Notes under the pieces: generated by a model
The model's input: the letters and a program-made list of their open reading frames with translations, nothing else
Told to the model about the DNA's origin: nothing
Database searches by the model: none
Shown: positions 44,020 to 52,144 of the stretch, in pieces
How the letters are laid out: each line of letters begins with the position of its first letter
How positions within the stretch are numbered: position 1 is the first letter of the stretch
Assembly: GCF_014596915.1 (NCBI RefSeq)
Contig: NZ_JACVWU010000029.1
Location: forward strand, 1 to 64,000
Direction: 5' to 3'
DNA: 64,000 bases
Origin: Streptomyces sp. TRM68416
Lineage (GTDB): Bacteria > Actinomycetota > Actinomycetes > Streptomycetales > Streptomycetaceae
Position numbers and translations under genes: made by a program

Positions 44020-45846
44020 TCACGCGCGGTACAGCGCCTCGACCTCGTTCGCGTAGGCCTTCTCGATCGCCCTGCGCTTCAGTTTGAGCGACGGTGTCAG
44101 CAGACCGTGCTCCTCGGTGAACGGCTGGGCGAGGATACGGAAGGTGCGGATTGACTCCGCCTGCGAGACGAGGGTGTTGGCGGCCACCACCGCGCGGCGC
44201 ACCTCCGTCTCCAGATCCGCGTCCCGCACCAGCTCGGCCTGGGTCAGCGGCGGCTTCCTGCGCATCGCCAGCCAGTGCTCCACGGCCTCGTGGTCCAGGG
44301 TGATCAGGGCCGCGATGTACGGGCGGTCGTTGCCGACGAGGATGCACTGGGCGACCAGCGGATGGTCGCGGACCCGTTCCTCCAGCACCCCGGGGGAGAC
44401 GCTCTTGCCGCCGGAGGTGACCAGGATCTCCTTCTTGCGGCCGGTGATGGTGAGGTAGCCGTCCTCGTCCAGCGCCCCGAGGTCGCCGGTGGCCAGCCAG
44501 CCGTCGCGCAGGGTCTCGTCGGTGGCCTTCTTGTTGTTCAGGTAGCCCTGGAAGACGTTGGCGCCGTTCAGCCAGATCTCGCCGTCGTCCGCGATGTGCA
44601 CGGTCATCCCGGGGATGGGCTGCCCGACCGTGCCGTAGCGGGTGCGCTCGGGCGGGTTGGCGGTGGCCGCCGCCGTGGTCTCGGTCAGGCCGTAGCCCTC
44701 GTAGATGTGCACGCCCGCGCCCGCGAAGAACAGGCCGAGCCGGCGGTCCATCGCCGAGCCGCCGGACATCGCCTGCCGGATGCGTCCGCCCATCGCCGCC
44801 CGTATCTTGCCGTAGACGAGCTTGTCGAAGAGCTGGTGCTGCATGCGCAGGCCCGCCGACGGGCCGGGGCCGATGCCCCAGGCCTTGGCCTCCATGGCGT
44901 CCGCGTACTGCACGGCGACGTCGACGGCCTTCTCGAAGGCGCCGGAGCGGCCCTCCTTCTCGGCCTTGCGGCGGGCGGCGTTGAAGACCTTCTCGAAGAT
45001 GTACGGCACGGCGAGGAAGAACGTGGGCCGGAACGCGGCGAGGTCCGGGAGCAGGGCGGCCGCGTTCATCTGGGGCTGGTGGCCGAAGCGCACCCCTCCG
45101 CGGATGGCGGCGACCTGCACCATGCGCCCGAAGACGTGCGCGAGGGGCAGGAAGAGCAGGGTCGCCGCCTCGTCGCCCTTCCGGGAGTGGAACACCGGCT
45201 CCCAGCGCTCGATGACGGTGTCCGCCTCGTACATGAAGTTGCCGTGGGTGATCACACAGCCCTTGGGGCGGCCCGTGGTGCCCGAGGTGTAGATGACCGT
45301 CGCGACCGAGTCGGGCGTGACCGCCTCGCGGTGCCGGTGCACCACCTCGTCGTCGAGGTGGGCGCCCGCGTCGTAGAGCTCCTGCACGGCGCCCGCGTCC
45401 AACTGCCACAGCTCACGCAGGTGCGGCAGCCGGTCGATGACGGTGGCGATGGTCATCGCGTGGTCCTCGTGCTCCACGACCGCCGCCGACACCTCCGCGT
45501 CGTACAGCGTCCAGAAGCACTGTTCGGCCGAGGAGGTCGGATAGATCGGCACCACCTGGGCGCCGACGGTCCACAGGGCGTAGTCGAAGAGCGTCCACTC
45601 GTAGCGGGTGCGCGACATGATCGCGACCCGGTCGCCGAACCGGACACCACGGGCGAGCAACCCTTTGGCCAGGGCGAGCACCTCGTCCCGGAACTCGGCC
45701 GCCGTCACGTCCCGCCACCGCTCCGCACCGTCCTTGCGGCCGAGCGCGATGTGCCGCGGGTTCTCCTGGGCACGCCGGAAGACCGTGTCGGCCAGGCCGC
45801 CCACCGGCGGTGCCAACGCCAACGGAGGGTTGGTGAACTCGCGCAA
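44020..45846 (-). CDS. Long-chain fatty-acid-CoA ligase (AMP-forming)
   Basis: A 608-aa ANL-superfamily enzyme: P-loop YTSGTTGRPKG, GYGLTET acyl-adenylate motif, GDL (WLATGDLGALDEDG) hinge region and the C-terminal catalytic Lys in SLKLKRR. The length and FAD-like pattern match bacterial FadD15-type acyl-CoA ligases. It activates long-chain fatty acids to acyl-CoA in the cytoplasm for beta-oxidation or lipid synthesis. A CTGACCGTTCAG palindrome lies in the leader region at 46020. Confidence 0.88.
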   Translation of the reverse strand: MREFTNPPLALAPPVGGLADTVFRRAQENPRHIALGRKDGAERWRDVTAAEFRDEVLALAKGLLARGVRFGDRVAIMSRTRYEWTLFDYALWTVGAQVVPIYPTSSAEQCFWTLYDAEVSAAVVEHEDHAMTIATVIDRLPHLRELWQLDAGAVQELYDAGAHLDDEVVHRHREAVTPDSVATVIYTSGTTGRPKGCVITHGNFMYEADTVIERWEPVFHSRKGDEAATLLFLPLAHVFGRMVQVAAIRGGVRFGHQPQMNAAALLPDLAAFRPTFFLAVPYIFEKVFNAARRKAEKEGRSGAFEKAVDVAVQYADAMEAKAWGIGPGPSAGLRMQHQLFDKLVYGKIRAAMGGRIRQAMSGGSAMDRRLGLFFAGAGVHIYEGYGLTETTAAATANPPERTRYGTVGQPIPGMTVHIADDGEIWLNGANVFQGYLNNKKATDETLRDGWLATGDLGALDEDGYLTITGRKKEILVTSGGKSVSPGVLEERVRDHPLVAQCILVGNDRPYIAALITLDHEAVEHWLAMRRKPPLTQAELVRDADLETEVRRAVVAANTLVSQAESIRTFRILAQPFTEEHGLLTPSLKLKRRAIEKAYANEVEALYRA

Positions 45847-46019
45847 ACCCCGCTCCCCGCTCCTCTTGCTCCGGTTTCGCCTGTGGCGCTCCGCACAGCG
45901 CCGTGAAAGCTACCCCACCGTCCGGCGGGGCGGGAGAGGGACGAAAGTCGAGCGGCGCTCACGTCCGCCCAGGTCAGCAAGGGAGAATGCGCTCATCTGG
46001 GGAAGGGTCGGACAGAAAG

Positions 46020-46031
46020 CTGACCGTTCAG
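46020..46031. promoter_or_regulatory. Palindrome upstream of the acyl-CoA ligase gene
   Basis: CTGACCGTTCAG (CTGA-N4-TCAG) lies about 175 bp upstream of the ligase start within an AT-richer patch (also AAGTTTCGG). It could be an operator for a TetR-type fatty-acid regulator; no such gene is adjacent. Apart from it, the 45847-46124 spacer holds nothing I can support. Confidence 0.3.
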
Positions 46032-46124
46032 TAAGTTTCGGTGCCGTAATCTCCACCGAATCTGTACGACTGGAGGGCCGGGGCACCGGTGCTCCAGTGG
46101 TCAGCGTCAAGGTGGCCGAAAACG

Positions 46125-46997
46125 TTACCCGCTCCCACGCCGGTGCAGCCGGTCCCCGCCCGCCAGGATCGCCGCCGCCAGCGCGTCCGCCGCCCTCTGC
46201 GCCGCGGTCCGGCGGTGGCCGTGGACCAGGACGAAGTCGACCCGGCCCAGCTCCGGCAGGCCCGAGCGCTCCGGCACGCGCACCAGGCCGGGCGGGATCA
46301 GGCCCCGCGAGTGCGCCATCACGCCGAGGCCCGCCCGGGCCGCCGCGATCAGGCCACTGAGGCTGCCGCTCGTGCAGGCGATCCGCCACTCGCGCCCCTG
46401 CCGCTCCAGCGCCTCCAGGGCGAGCGCCCGGGTGATGCCGGGCGGCGGGAAGACGATCAGCGGCACCGGCCGGTCCGGGTCCAGGCGCAGCCGCTCCGCC
46501 CCGATCCACACCAGCCGGTCGTGCCAGACCAGCTCGCCCCGCGGATCCTCCGGGCGCCGCTTGGCGAGCACCAGGTCCAGCTTCCCCGCGGCCAGCCGCT
46601 CGTGCAGGGTGCCCGACAGCTCCACCGTCAGCTCCAGGTCGACCTCGGGGTGGTCGTGGCGGAAGCCCTCCAGGATCTCCGGCAGCCGGGTCAGCACGAA
46701 GTCCTCCGAGGCGCCGAAGCGCAGCCGCCCGCGCAGCCGGGTGCCGGTGAAGAACGCCGTCGCCTGCTCGTGCACCGCCAGGATCCGCCGGGCGAAGCCC
46801 AGCATCGCCTCGCCGTCCTCGGTCAGCTCCACGGAGTGCGTGTCCCGCGTGAACAACTGCCGCCCGGCCGCGTCCTCCAGTCGGCGCACGTGCTGGCTGA
46901 CCGTCGACTGCCGCAGACCGAGCCGCCGGGCGGCCTGCGTGAAGCTCAGCGTCTGGGCCACCGCCAGGAAGGTGCGCAGGTGGGAGGGGTCGTACAC
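46125..46997 (-). CDS. LysR family transcriptional regulator
   Basis: A 290-aa LTTR: N-terminal winged HTH (residues 3-60, LRTFLAVAQTLSFTQAARRLGLRQSTVSQHVRRLEDAAGRQLFTR), then the two-lobed effector domain (from about 90). It lies divergently 136 bp from the bile-acid-symporter-family gene, the standard arrangement in which an LTTR activates its neighbour and represses itself. The inducer is probably the transported anion or acid. Confidence 0.9.
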   Translation of the reverse strand: MYDPSHLRTFLAVAQTLSFTQAARRLGLRQSTVSQHVRRLEDAAGRQLFTRDTHSVELTEDGEAMLGFARRILAVHEQATAFFTGTRLRGRLRFGASEDFVLTRLPEILEGFRHDHPEVDLELTVELSGTLHERLAAGKLDLVLAKRRPEDPRGELVWHDRLVWIGAERLRLDPDRPVPLIVFPPPGITRALALEALERQGREWRIACTSGSLSGLIAAARAGLGVMAHSRGLIPPGLVRVPERSGLPELGRVDFVLVHGHRRTAAQRAADALAAAILAGGDRLHRRGSG

Positions 46998-47133
46998 CGC
47001 CCCAGGTTATCGCAAAACGTGATGACAGTCAGAGTGGTATGCCGGATTCCCGATCGCGGCGCCTGGGGGGACCATGGTGAGGGGCACGCCCCTGCCCCCG
47101 AGCCCCGGACGTACAGCGAAGTAGTGGAGCCCA

Positions 47134-48180
47134 GTGAAACGCCTGCGTTGGCCGCGTTGGATGCCGATCGACCCGTACATCCTCCTGCTCCTCGGCACGG
47201 TCGGCCTCGCCGCGCTGCTGCCGGCCCGGGGGACGGCCGCCGACGTGGCCTCCGGCGCCTCCACGGCCGCGATCGCCTTCCTCTTCTTCCTCTACGGCGC
47301 CCGCCTGTCCACCCGCGAGGCGCTGGCCGGGCTCCAGCACTGGCGGCTCCACGTCACCGTCCTGGCCTGCACGTTCGTCGTGTTCCCGCTGCTCGGCCTG
47401 GCCGCGCGCGGCCTCGTCCCGGTGCTCCTGACGGACCCCCTCTACCAGGGCCTGCTGTTCCTCACCCTGGTGCCGTCCACCATCCAGTCGTCGATCGCCT
47501 TCACCTCGATCGCCCGCGGCAACGTGCCCGCCGCGATCTGCGCGGGCTCCTTCTCCTCGCTGGTCGGCATCGTCCTCACCCCGCTGCTCGCGGCCGCCCT
47601 GCTCGGCGGCACCGGGGGCGGGTTCTCCGCCGACTCGCTCCTGAAGATCGTCCTGCAACTGCTGGTGCCGTTCCTCGCCGGACAACTGCTGCGGCGCTGG
47701 ATCGGCGGCTTCGTCACCCGGCACAAGAAGGTGCTGGGCCTGGTCGACCGCGGCTCCATCCTGCTCGTCGTCTACACCGCCTTCAGCGAGGGCATGGTGC
47801 AGGGCGTCTGGCACCAGGTGAACCCCGCCCGCCTGGCCGGACTGCTCGCCGTCGAGGCCGTGCTGCTCGCCGTGATGCTCCTGCTGACCTGGTACGGGGC
47901 CAAGGCCCTGCGGTTCGGCCGGGAGGACCGCATCGCCATCCAGTTCGCCGGCTCCAAGAAGTCGCTCGCCGCCGGACTGCCCATGGCCGGCGTCCTGTTC
48001 GGCGCGCACGCCTCGCTGGCCGTGCTGCCGCTGATGCTCTTCCACCAGATGCAGCTGATGGTGTGCGCGGTGATCGCCAAGCGCCGCTACCACGACCCCG
48101 TCGACGACACCGACGGGATCACCCCGCCGCCAGCCGCAGCGTCACGAACCTCGGCCGGTACAGGGCCACGTTCCGGCTGA
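47134..48180 (+). CDS. Bile acid:sodium symporter family carrier
   Basis: The GTG start at 47134 has GGAG upstream. The 348-aa protein has about ten hydrophobic segments and resembles the SBF-like/PanS group (FLFFLYGARLSTREALAGL, SSIAFTSIARGNVPAAICAGSFSSLVG crossover, GSKKSLAAGLPMAG, each typical of the crossing helices). It probably imports an organic acid or a small anion with sodium. It is divergent from the LysR gene and overlaps the 3' end of the convergent gene at 48119 by 62 bp. Confidence 0.82.
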   Translation: MKRLRWPRWMPIDPYILLLLGTVGLAALLPARGTAADVASGASTAAIAFLFFLYGARLSTREALAGLQHWRLHVTVLACTFVVFPLLGLAARGLVPVLLTDPLYQGLLFLTLVPSTIQSSIAFTSIARGNVPAAICAGSFSSLVGIVLTPLLAAALLGGTGGGFSADSLLKIVLQLLVPFLAGQLLRRWIGGFVTRHKKVLGLVDRGSILLVVYTAFSEGMVQGVWHQVNPARLAGLLAVEAVLLAVMLLLTWYGAKALRFGREDRIAIQFAGSKKSLAAGLPMAGVLFGAHASLAVLPLMLFHQMQLMVCAVIAKRRYHDPVDDTDGITPPPAAASRTSAGTGPRSG

Positions 48181-49339
48181 GCTGCGCCGCGGCACCGTCC
48201 GTCTCCACCCAGTTGACGTCGTAGCTGAGCACCAGCCGCCCCCCGCCGCTCAGCTCCGGATGGGTCTGCGGGTTGTACGCGGCCACCCGCCCGTCCGGGA
48301 GAGAGGGGCTGAAGTCCTTGGTCGGCCCGTGCCAGGGCCCGGTCGGCGCACAGGCCCAGTACGAGGACACCGTGGTCAGCCCCGCGGTGCCCGCCGCCAT
48401 CGTGAACAGCACATACGTGTCCTGGTCCCGGACCACGGAGAACGCGCTGCCCACACCCGTGCTCCGCCCGTCCCCGAGCACGGGACGCGGGCGCACCCCG
48501 GCCGCCCACTCGTCGCCGTCCCAGTACTCCCAGGCCGCCGGGTCGGCGAGCCCGCCCTCCGGCACCCGGGCCACGTACGCGTACGAGGCCGGACGGGACG
48601 TGGCCCGGCGGTCGTCGCCGCCGTAGACGTACGTCCAGCCGTCCTCGTGGACCAGCGTCGTGCCGAACAGCACCCGTCGGGACGGATCGCTGACGAGCTG
48701 CTGGTCGAAGACCTTGACGGTCGACTCCACGCGCAGGTCGGGCAGGGAGAGCGTGGCGACCTCGGTGGCGGTGGGCACCCCGTAGATCCACGGCGCCGAG
48801 CCGGCCGTGCGCACCCACAGCAGCACCCGCAGCACCTGCTCCGAGGAGCCGGGGGAGCGCGGCTCGACCCGCGCCGCCACCGGCCAGCGCCACTGGTTCG
48901 GCGCCGGATCGGGGAAGAGAGGGGCGGGCAGGGTGCTCTCCAGGCGCCCGTCGCGCATCACCACCGCCGAGTTGCGCACCAGCGGCGTCGCCGGGTCCCG
49001 CCAGGCGTACGACTCGCCGACCGGGTTCGGGGGACCGTAGACCTGGCCGAGATAGGTGTCCGAGAACAGCCACAGCACCCGCCCGTCCGGCAGCCGCACC
49101 GAGTGCGTGCCGTCGCCGCCGGTCCAGTCGTCCGTACGGGAGGCGTCGTCGCCGTAGCGCGCGAACTCCGCGGTGAGCTCCTCGTCCGCGGCCCAGGCCC
49201 GCACGGTACGGGCCTGACAGGAGCTGCCCCCGTCGTCGTCCTCCGGAAGCGCGGTGAGCAGCACGGCGCCGAGAACCAGGGCCAGCAGCAGGCCGAGCCC
49301 CGTTCCCGTGCGCTGTCGTACGCGTGCGTCGTCGGGCAC
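48119..49339 (-). CDS. Secreted/anchored beta-propeller-like protein, DUF4185/DUF5005-like
   Basis: The GTG at 49339 gives about 406 aa; an ATG at 49378 is an alternative, and neither has a clear ribosome binding site. A single membrane anchor (GLGLLLALVLGAVLLTAL) near the N-terminus precedes an extracytoplasmic domain with WLFSDTYLGQV, VYGGDDRRATS and YDVNWVETDG blocks, the sort of repeated blades seen in DUF4185-like propellers associated with carbohydrate hydrolases. No catalytic residue can be assigned. Its 3' end overlaps the symporter gene. Confidence 0.65.
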   Translation of the reverse strand: MPDDARVRQRTGTGLGLLLALVLGAVLLTALPEDDDGGSSCQARTVRAWAADEELTAEFARYGDDASRTDDWTGGDGTHSVRLPDGRVLWLFSDTYLGQVYGPPNPVGESYAWRDPATPLVRNSAVVMRDGRLESTLPAPLFPDPAPNQWRWPVAARVEPRSPGSSEQVLRVLLWVRTAGSAPWIYGVPTATEVATLSLPDLRVESTVKVFDQQLVSDPSRRVLFGTTLVHEDGWTYVYGGDDRRATSRPASYAYVARVPEGGLADPAAWEYWDGDEWAAGVRPRPVLGDGRSTGVGSAFSVVRDQDTYVLFTMAAGTAGLTTVSSYWACAPTGPWHGPTKDFSPSLPDGRVAAYNPQTHPELSGGGRLVLSYDVNWVETDGAAAQLSRNVALYRPRFVTLRLAAG

Positions 49340-49412
49340 GTTCCGGGACGTTAGTGGTCCGGGGGCACCCGGGTCCATGGGGCCTGTCGGGTGCGGGACG
49401 GCGACCGGCCGA

Positions 49413-50294
49413 TCAACTCCCGGCCGCGGCCCGCAGGGCGATCCGGTCCTCTCCCGCGTACACGTTCATGGAGGCGCCCCGCAGGAAGCCCACGAGGGTC
49501 AGTCCGGTCTCCGCGGCCAGGTCGACCGCCAGGGACGAGGGGGCCGACACCGCCGCCAGCACCGGGACCCCGGCCATCACGGCCTTCTGTGCCAGTTCGA
49601 ACGAGGCGCGGCCGGAGACCAGCAGGATCGTGCGGGACAGCGGCAGGTCGCCGTTCTGCAGGGCGCGGCCGATCAGTTTGTCGACCGCGTTGTGCCGGCC
49701 CACGTCCTCCCGTACGTCGAGCAGCCGGCCGTCCTCGGTGAACAGTGCCGCCGCGTGCAGGCCGCCGGTGCGGTCGAAGACCCGTTGGGAGGCGCGCAGC
49801 CGGTCGGGGAGGCTCGCGAGCAGATCGGCGTCGATCCGGACGGGAGGCGTGTCGGCGATCGGCCAGCGGGCGGTGGTACGGACGGCGTCGAGGCTGGCCT
49901 TGCCGCACAGGCCGCAGGACGAGGTCGTATAGACGTTCCGTTCGAGGGTGATGTCGGGGACGGTCACGCCGGGAGCCGTCTGCACGTCGACCACGTTGTA
50001 GGTGTTGGAGCCTCCCCCACGCTCGGCTGCGCTCGCGCGGGAGGTGCCCCCATCGGTGGCGCCCGCGCAGTACACCACGTTCCGCAGCTCGTCCCGCTCG
50101 GCGAGGACGCCTTCGCTGACCAGGAAGCCGACGGCGAGCGCGAAGTCGTCGCCGGGCGTGCGCATGGTGATCGCGAGCGGCTTGCCGTTCAGCCGGATCT
50201 CCAGGGGCTCCTCGGCGACGAGCGTGTCCGGCCGGGTGGAGACCGCCCCGTCGCGGATGCGGATCACCTTGCGTCGTTCCGTGACTCGTCCCAT
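49413..50294 (-). CDS. fdhD: FdhD sulfurtransferase, with an in-frame palindromic insertion
   Basis: A 293-aa protein of the FdhD family, which passes sulfur from IscS to the Mo cofactor of formate dehydrogenase. The Cys pair loop SSCGLCGK (about residue 122) and the VGRHNAVDKLIG and AASVSGRASFELAQKA-like regions are intact. Residues of about 82-93 (GGTSRASAAERG) are extra compared with the family and are encoded by a palindromic element at 50011-50053 inserted in frame within a loop. The gene remains open and may be functional. The upstream formate dehydrogenase is only a fragment here. Confidence 0.85.
   Translation of the reverse strand: MGRVTERRKVIRIRDGAVSTRPDTLVAEEPLEIRLNGKPLAITMRTPGDDFALAVGFLVSEGVLAERDELRNVVYCAGATDGGTSRASAAERGGGSNTYNVVDVQTAPGVTVPDITLERNVYTTSSCGLCGKASLDAVRTTARWPIADTPPVRIDADLLASLPDRLRASQRVFDRTGGLHAAALFTEDGRLLDVREDVGRHNAVDKLIGRALQNGDLPLSRTILLVSGRASFELAQKAVMAGVPVLAAVSAPSSLAVDLAAETGLTLVGFLRGASMNVYAGEDRIALRAAAGS
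50011..50053. mobile_element. Palindromic element inserted in fdhD
   Basis: CCTCCCCCACGCTCGG followed by CTGCGCTCGCGCGGGAGG and TGCCCCCAT: a partly self-complementary G/C-rich element (CCTCCC with GGGAGG, and a CGAGCGCAGC core). It adds about 12-14 codons to fdhD without breaking the frame. Its end, read on the minus strand (CGTGGGGGAGG), resembles that of the element in the MoxR gene. Confidence 0.65.
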
Positions 50295-50311
50295 GTCCCC
50301 ACCAGTCCCGA

Positions 50312-50395
50312 TCAGTTCCGGTTCCGTACCTTGCCGTGGATCACCGGGTCGTCGTGCGGCGAGGTGACCTTCACGATCTCATTGTCCTGCACGTG
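50312..50395 (-). pseudogene. Fragment of a formate dehydrogenase-type molybdopterin oxidoreductase
   Basis: On the minus strand the frame ending at TGA 50314-50312 reads HVQDNEIVKVTSPHDDPVIHG, closely like the start of FdhF-type molybdoenzymes near the Fe-S site (EIVKVTSPHDNPVTHGNLCIKG), but after HG it diverges and stops at KVRNRN. No large enzyme gene exists on either side. It lies 17 bp upstream of fdhD on the same strand, so a formate dehydrogenase gene was probably lost here by deletion. No intact start is visible. Confidence 0.55.
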
Positions 50396-50518
50396 GCGGG
50401 CGGGGTTGCGGCCCGCAGGCCGAACTCCGACCGTTCGTCGCGCGCTGGATACCGTTCACCGCATACGGTCGACGCGTCGGCTTCTCAACTCACCTGCCGC
50501 TTCCTACCGTTCCGGATC

Positions 50519-51892
50519 ATGAGTCCTCCCGTCGCGCCCCCGGGCTGGAGCCGCTGGCTCGTTCCCCCCGCCGCTCTCTCCGTCCACCTCTCCATCGGAC
50601 AGGCCTACGCCTGGTCCGTGTTCAAACCGCCCCTCGAATCCGCGCTCGGCCTCAGCGGCACCCAGAGCGCGCTCCCCTTCCAGCTCGGCATCGTCATGCT
50701 CGGCCTGTCCGCCGCGTTCGGCGGCACGCTCGTCGAGCGCAACGGCCCGCGCTGGGCGATGACCGTCGCGCTGTGCTGCTTCTCGTCCGGCTTCCTGCTC
50801 TCCGCGCTCGGCGCGGCCACCGAGCAGTACTGGCTGATCGTGCTGGGCTACGGCTTCGTCGGCGGGATCGGCCTCGGCATCGGCTACATCTCGCCCGTCT
50901 CCACCCTGATCAAGTGGTTCCCGGACAGGCCCGGCATGGCCACCGGCATCGCCATCATGGGCTTCGGCGGCGGTGCGCTGATCGCCTCGCCCTGGTCCGC
51001 GCGGATGCTGGAGTCGTTCGGCGCCACCCCCTCCGGGATCGCGCTGGCCTTCCTGGTGCACGGTCTGTCGTACGCGGTGTTCATGCTGCTGGGCGTCCTC
51101 CTGGTGCGGGTGCCGGCGACCGGCCCGGCGGCGCGGGGCGGTGTTGGATCCGCGGCTGCCGCCGCGGGGGCGCGATCAGGCCCCACCGGCCCGCAGGTCT
51201 CAGCGAAGCAGGCGGTGCGCACCCCCCAGTTCTGGTGTCTGTGGATCGTGCTCTGCATGAACGTCACCGCGGGCATCGGCATCCTGGAGAAGGCCGCCCC
51301 CATGATCACGGACTTCTTCGCGGACACCTCGACAACGGTGTCAGCACCCGCCGCGGCCGGTTTCGTCGCCCTGCTCTCGGCCGCCAACATGGCCGGCCGC
51401 ATCGGCTGGTCCTCGACCTCCGACCTGATCGGACGCAAGAACATCTACCGCCTCTACCTGGGCGTCGGCGCCCTGATGTACGCGGTCATCGCCCTGTTCG
51501 GTGACTCCTCCAAGCCGCTGTTCGTCCTCAGCGCCCTGGTGATCCTCTCCTTCTACGGGGGCGGCTTCGCGACGATCCCCGCGTACCTGAAGGACCTGTT
51601 CGGCACCTACCAGGTCGGTGCCATCCACGGGCGGCTGCTGACCGCGTGGTCCACGGCCGGCGTCCTCGGACCGCTGATCGTGAACTGGATAGCCGACCGG
51701 CAGGAGGAGGCGGGCCGGACCGGCGCCTCCCTCTACGGCCTGTCGTTCGTCATCATGATCGGCCTGCTCGTCGTCGGCTTCGTGGCCAACGAGCTCGTGC
51801 GACCCGTCCACGCCCGTCACCACATCCCCGTACCGAGGAAGGAGCACGCCGATGCCGACGTCGTCGAGCGACAGCAGCCAGAGTCCGCCTAG
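50519..51892 (+). CDS. OFA-type MFS transporter (oxalate/formate antiporter family)
   Basis: ATG 50519 gives 457 aa; upstream in-frame extension covers the fragment at 50312 and is rejected. There are 12 hydrophobic segments, and the first helix carries SIGQAYAWSVFKPPLESALGLS, the OFA hallmark, followed by GTLVERNGPRWAM after helix 2 and a repeat after the central loop. OFA carriers exchange oxalate/formate or transport other anions. Proximity to fdhD and a formate dehydrogenase fragment suggests formate-related transport, now orphaned. It overlaps the start of the small protein at 51852. Confidence 0.82.
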   Translation: MSPPVAPPGWSRWLVPPAALSVHLSIGQAYAWSVFKPPLESALGLSGTQSALPFQLGIVMLGLSAAFGGTLVERNGPRWAMTVALCCFSSGFLLSALGAATEQYWLIVLGYGFVGGIGLGIGYISPVSTLIKWFPDRPGMATGIAIMGFGGGALIASPWSARMLESFGATPSGIALAFLVHGLSYAVFMLLGVLLVRVPATGPAARGGVGSAAAAAGARSGPTGPQVSAKQAVRTPQFWCLWIVLCMNVTAGIGILEKAAPMITDFFADTSTTVSAPAAAGFVALLSAANMAGRIGWSSTSDLIGRKNIYRLYLGVGALMYAVIALFGDSSKPLFVLSALVILSFYGGGFATIPAYLKDLFGTYQVGAIHGRLLTAWSTAGVLGPLIVNWIADRQEEAGRTGASLYGLSFVIMIGLLVVGFVANELVRPVHARHHIPVPRKEHADADVVERQQPESA

Positions 51893-51995
51893 CCGCCGCG
51901 GGCTGATCGCCTTCGCCTGGCTGTGGGTGGGAGCGCCGCTCGCCTACGGGCTGTACGAGCTCGTACGGAAGGCGTCGCAGCTGTTCACCGGCTGA
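51852..51995 (+). CDS. Small single-helix protein, MFS transporter small subunit
   Basis: A 47-aa protein starting at ATG 51852 behind GAAGGAG, overlapping the last 41 bp of the OFA gene in another frame. A Ser-rich N-terminus (MPTSSSDSSQSPPSRR) is followed by one transmembrane helix (GLIAFAWLWVGAPLAYGLYELV) and a short Lys/Gln tail. The WLWVG-P-AYG-LYEL pattern matches what I recall of small partner proteins encoded after such carriers. It probably stabilises the transporter. Confidence 0.75.
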   Translation: MPTSSSDSSQSPPSRRGLIAFAWLWVGAPLAYGLYELVRKASQLFTG

Positions 51996-52144
51996 GCGTT
52001 CGCTAGCTGTTCGGGCGTCCGAGCGCCTGATGGAAGCCGACAAGCCGGGCGCCCGTTTCCTGTGGCATCACCTGCCGTCGTACCCGCGAGTCACTGATCA
52101 GACTGGTGGATCCCGCTACCCAAGGCAACGAGGGGGACCCTCCG

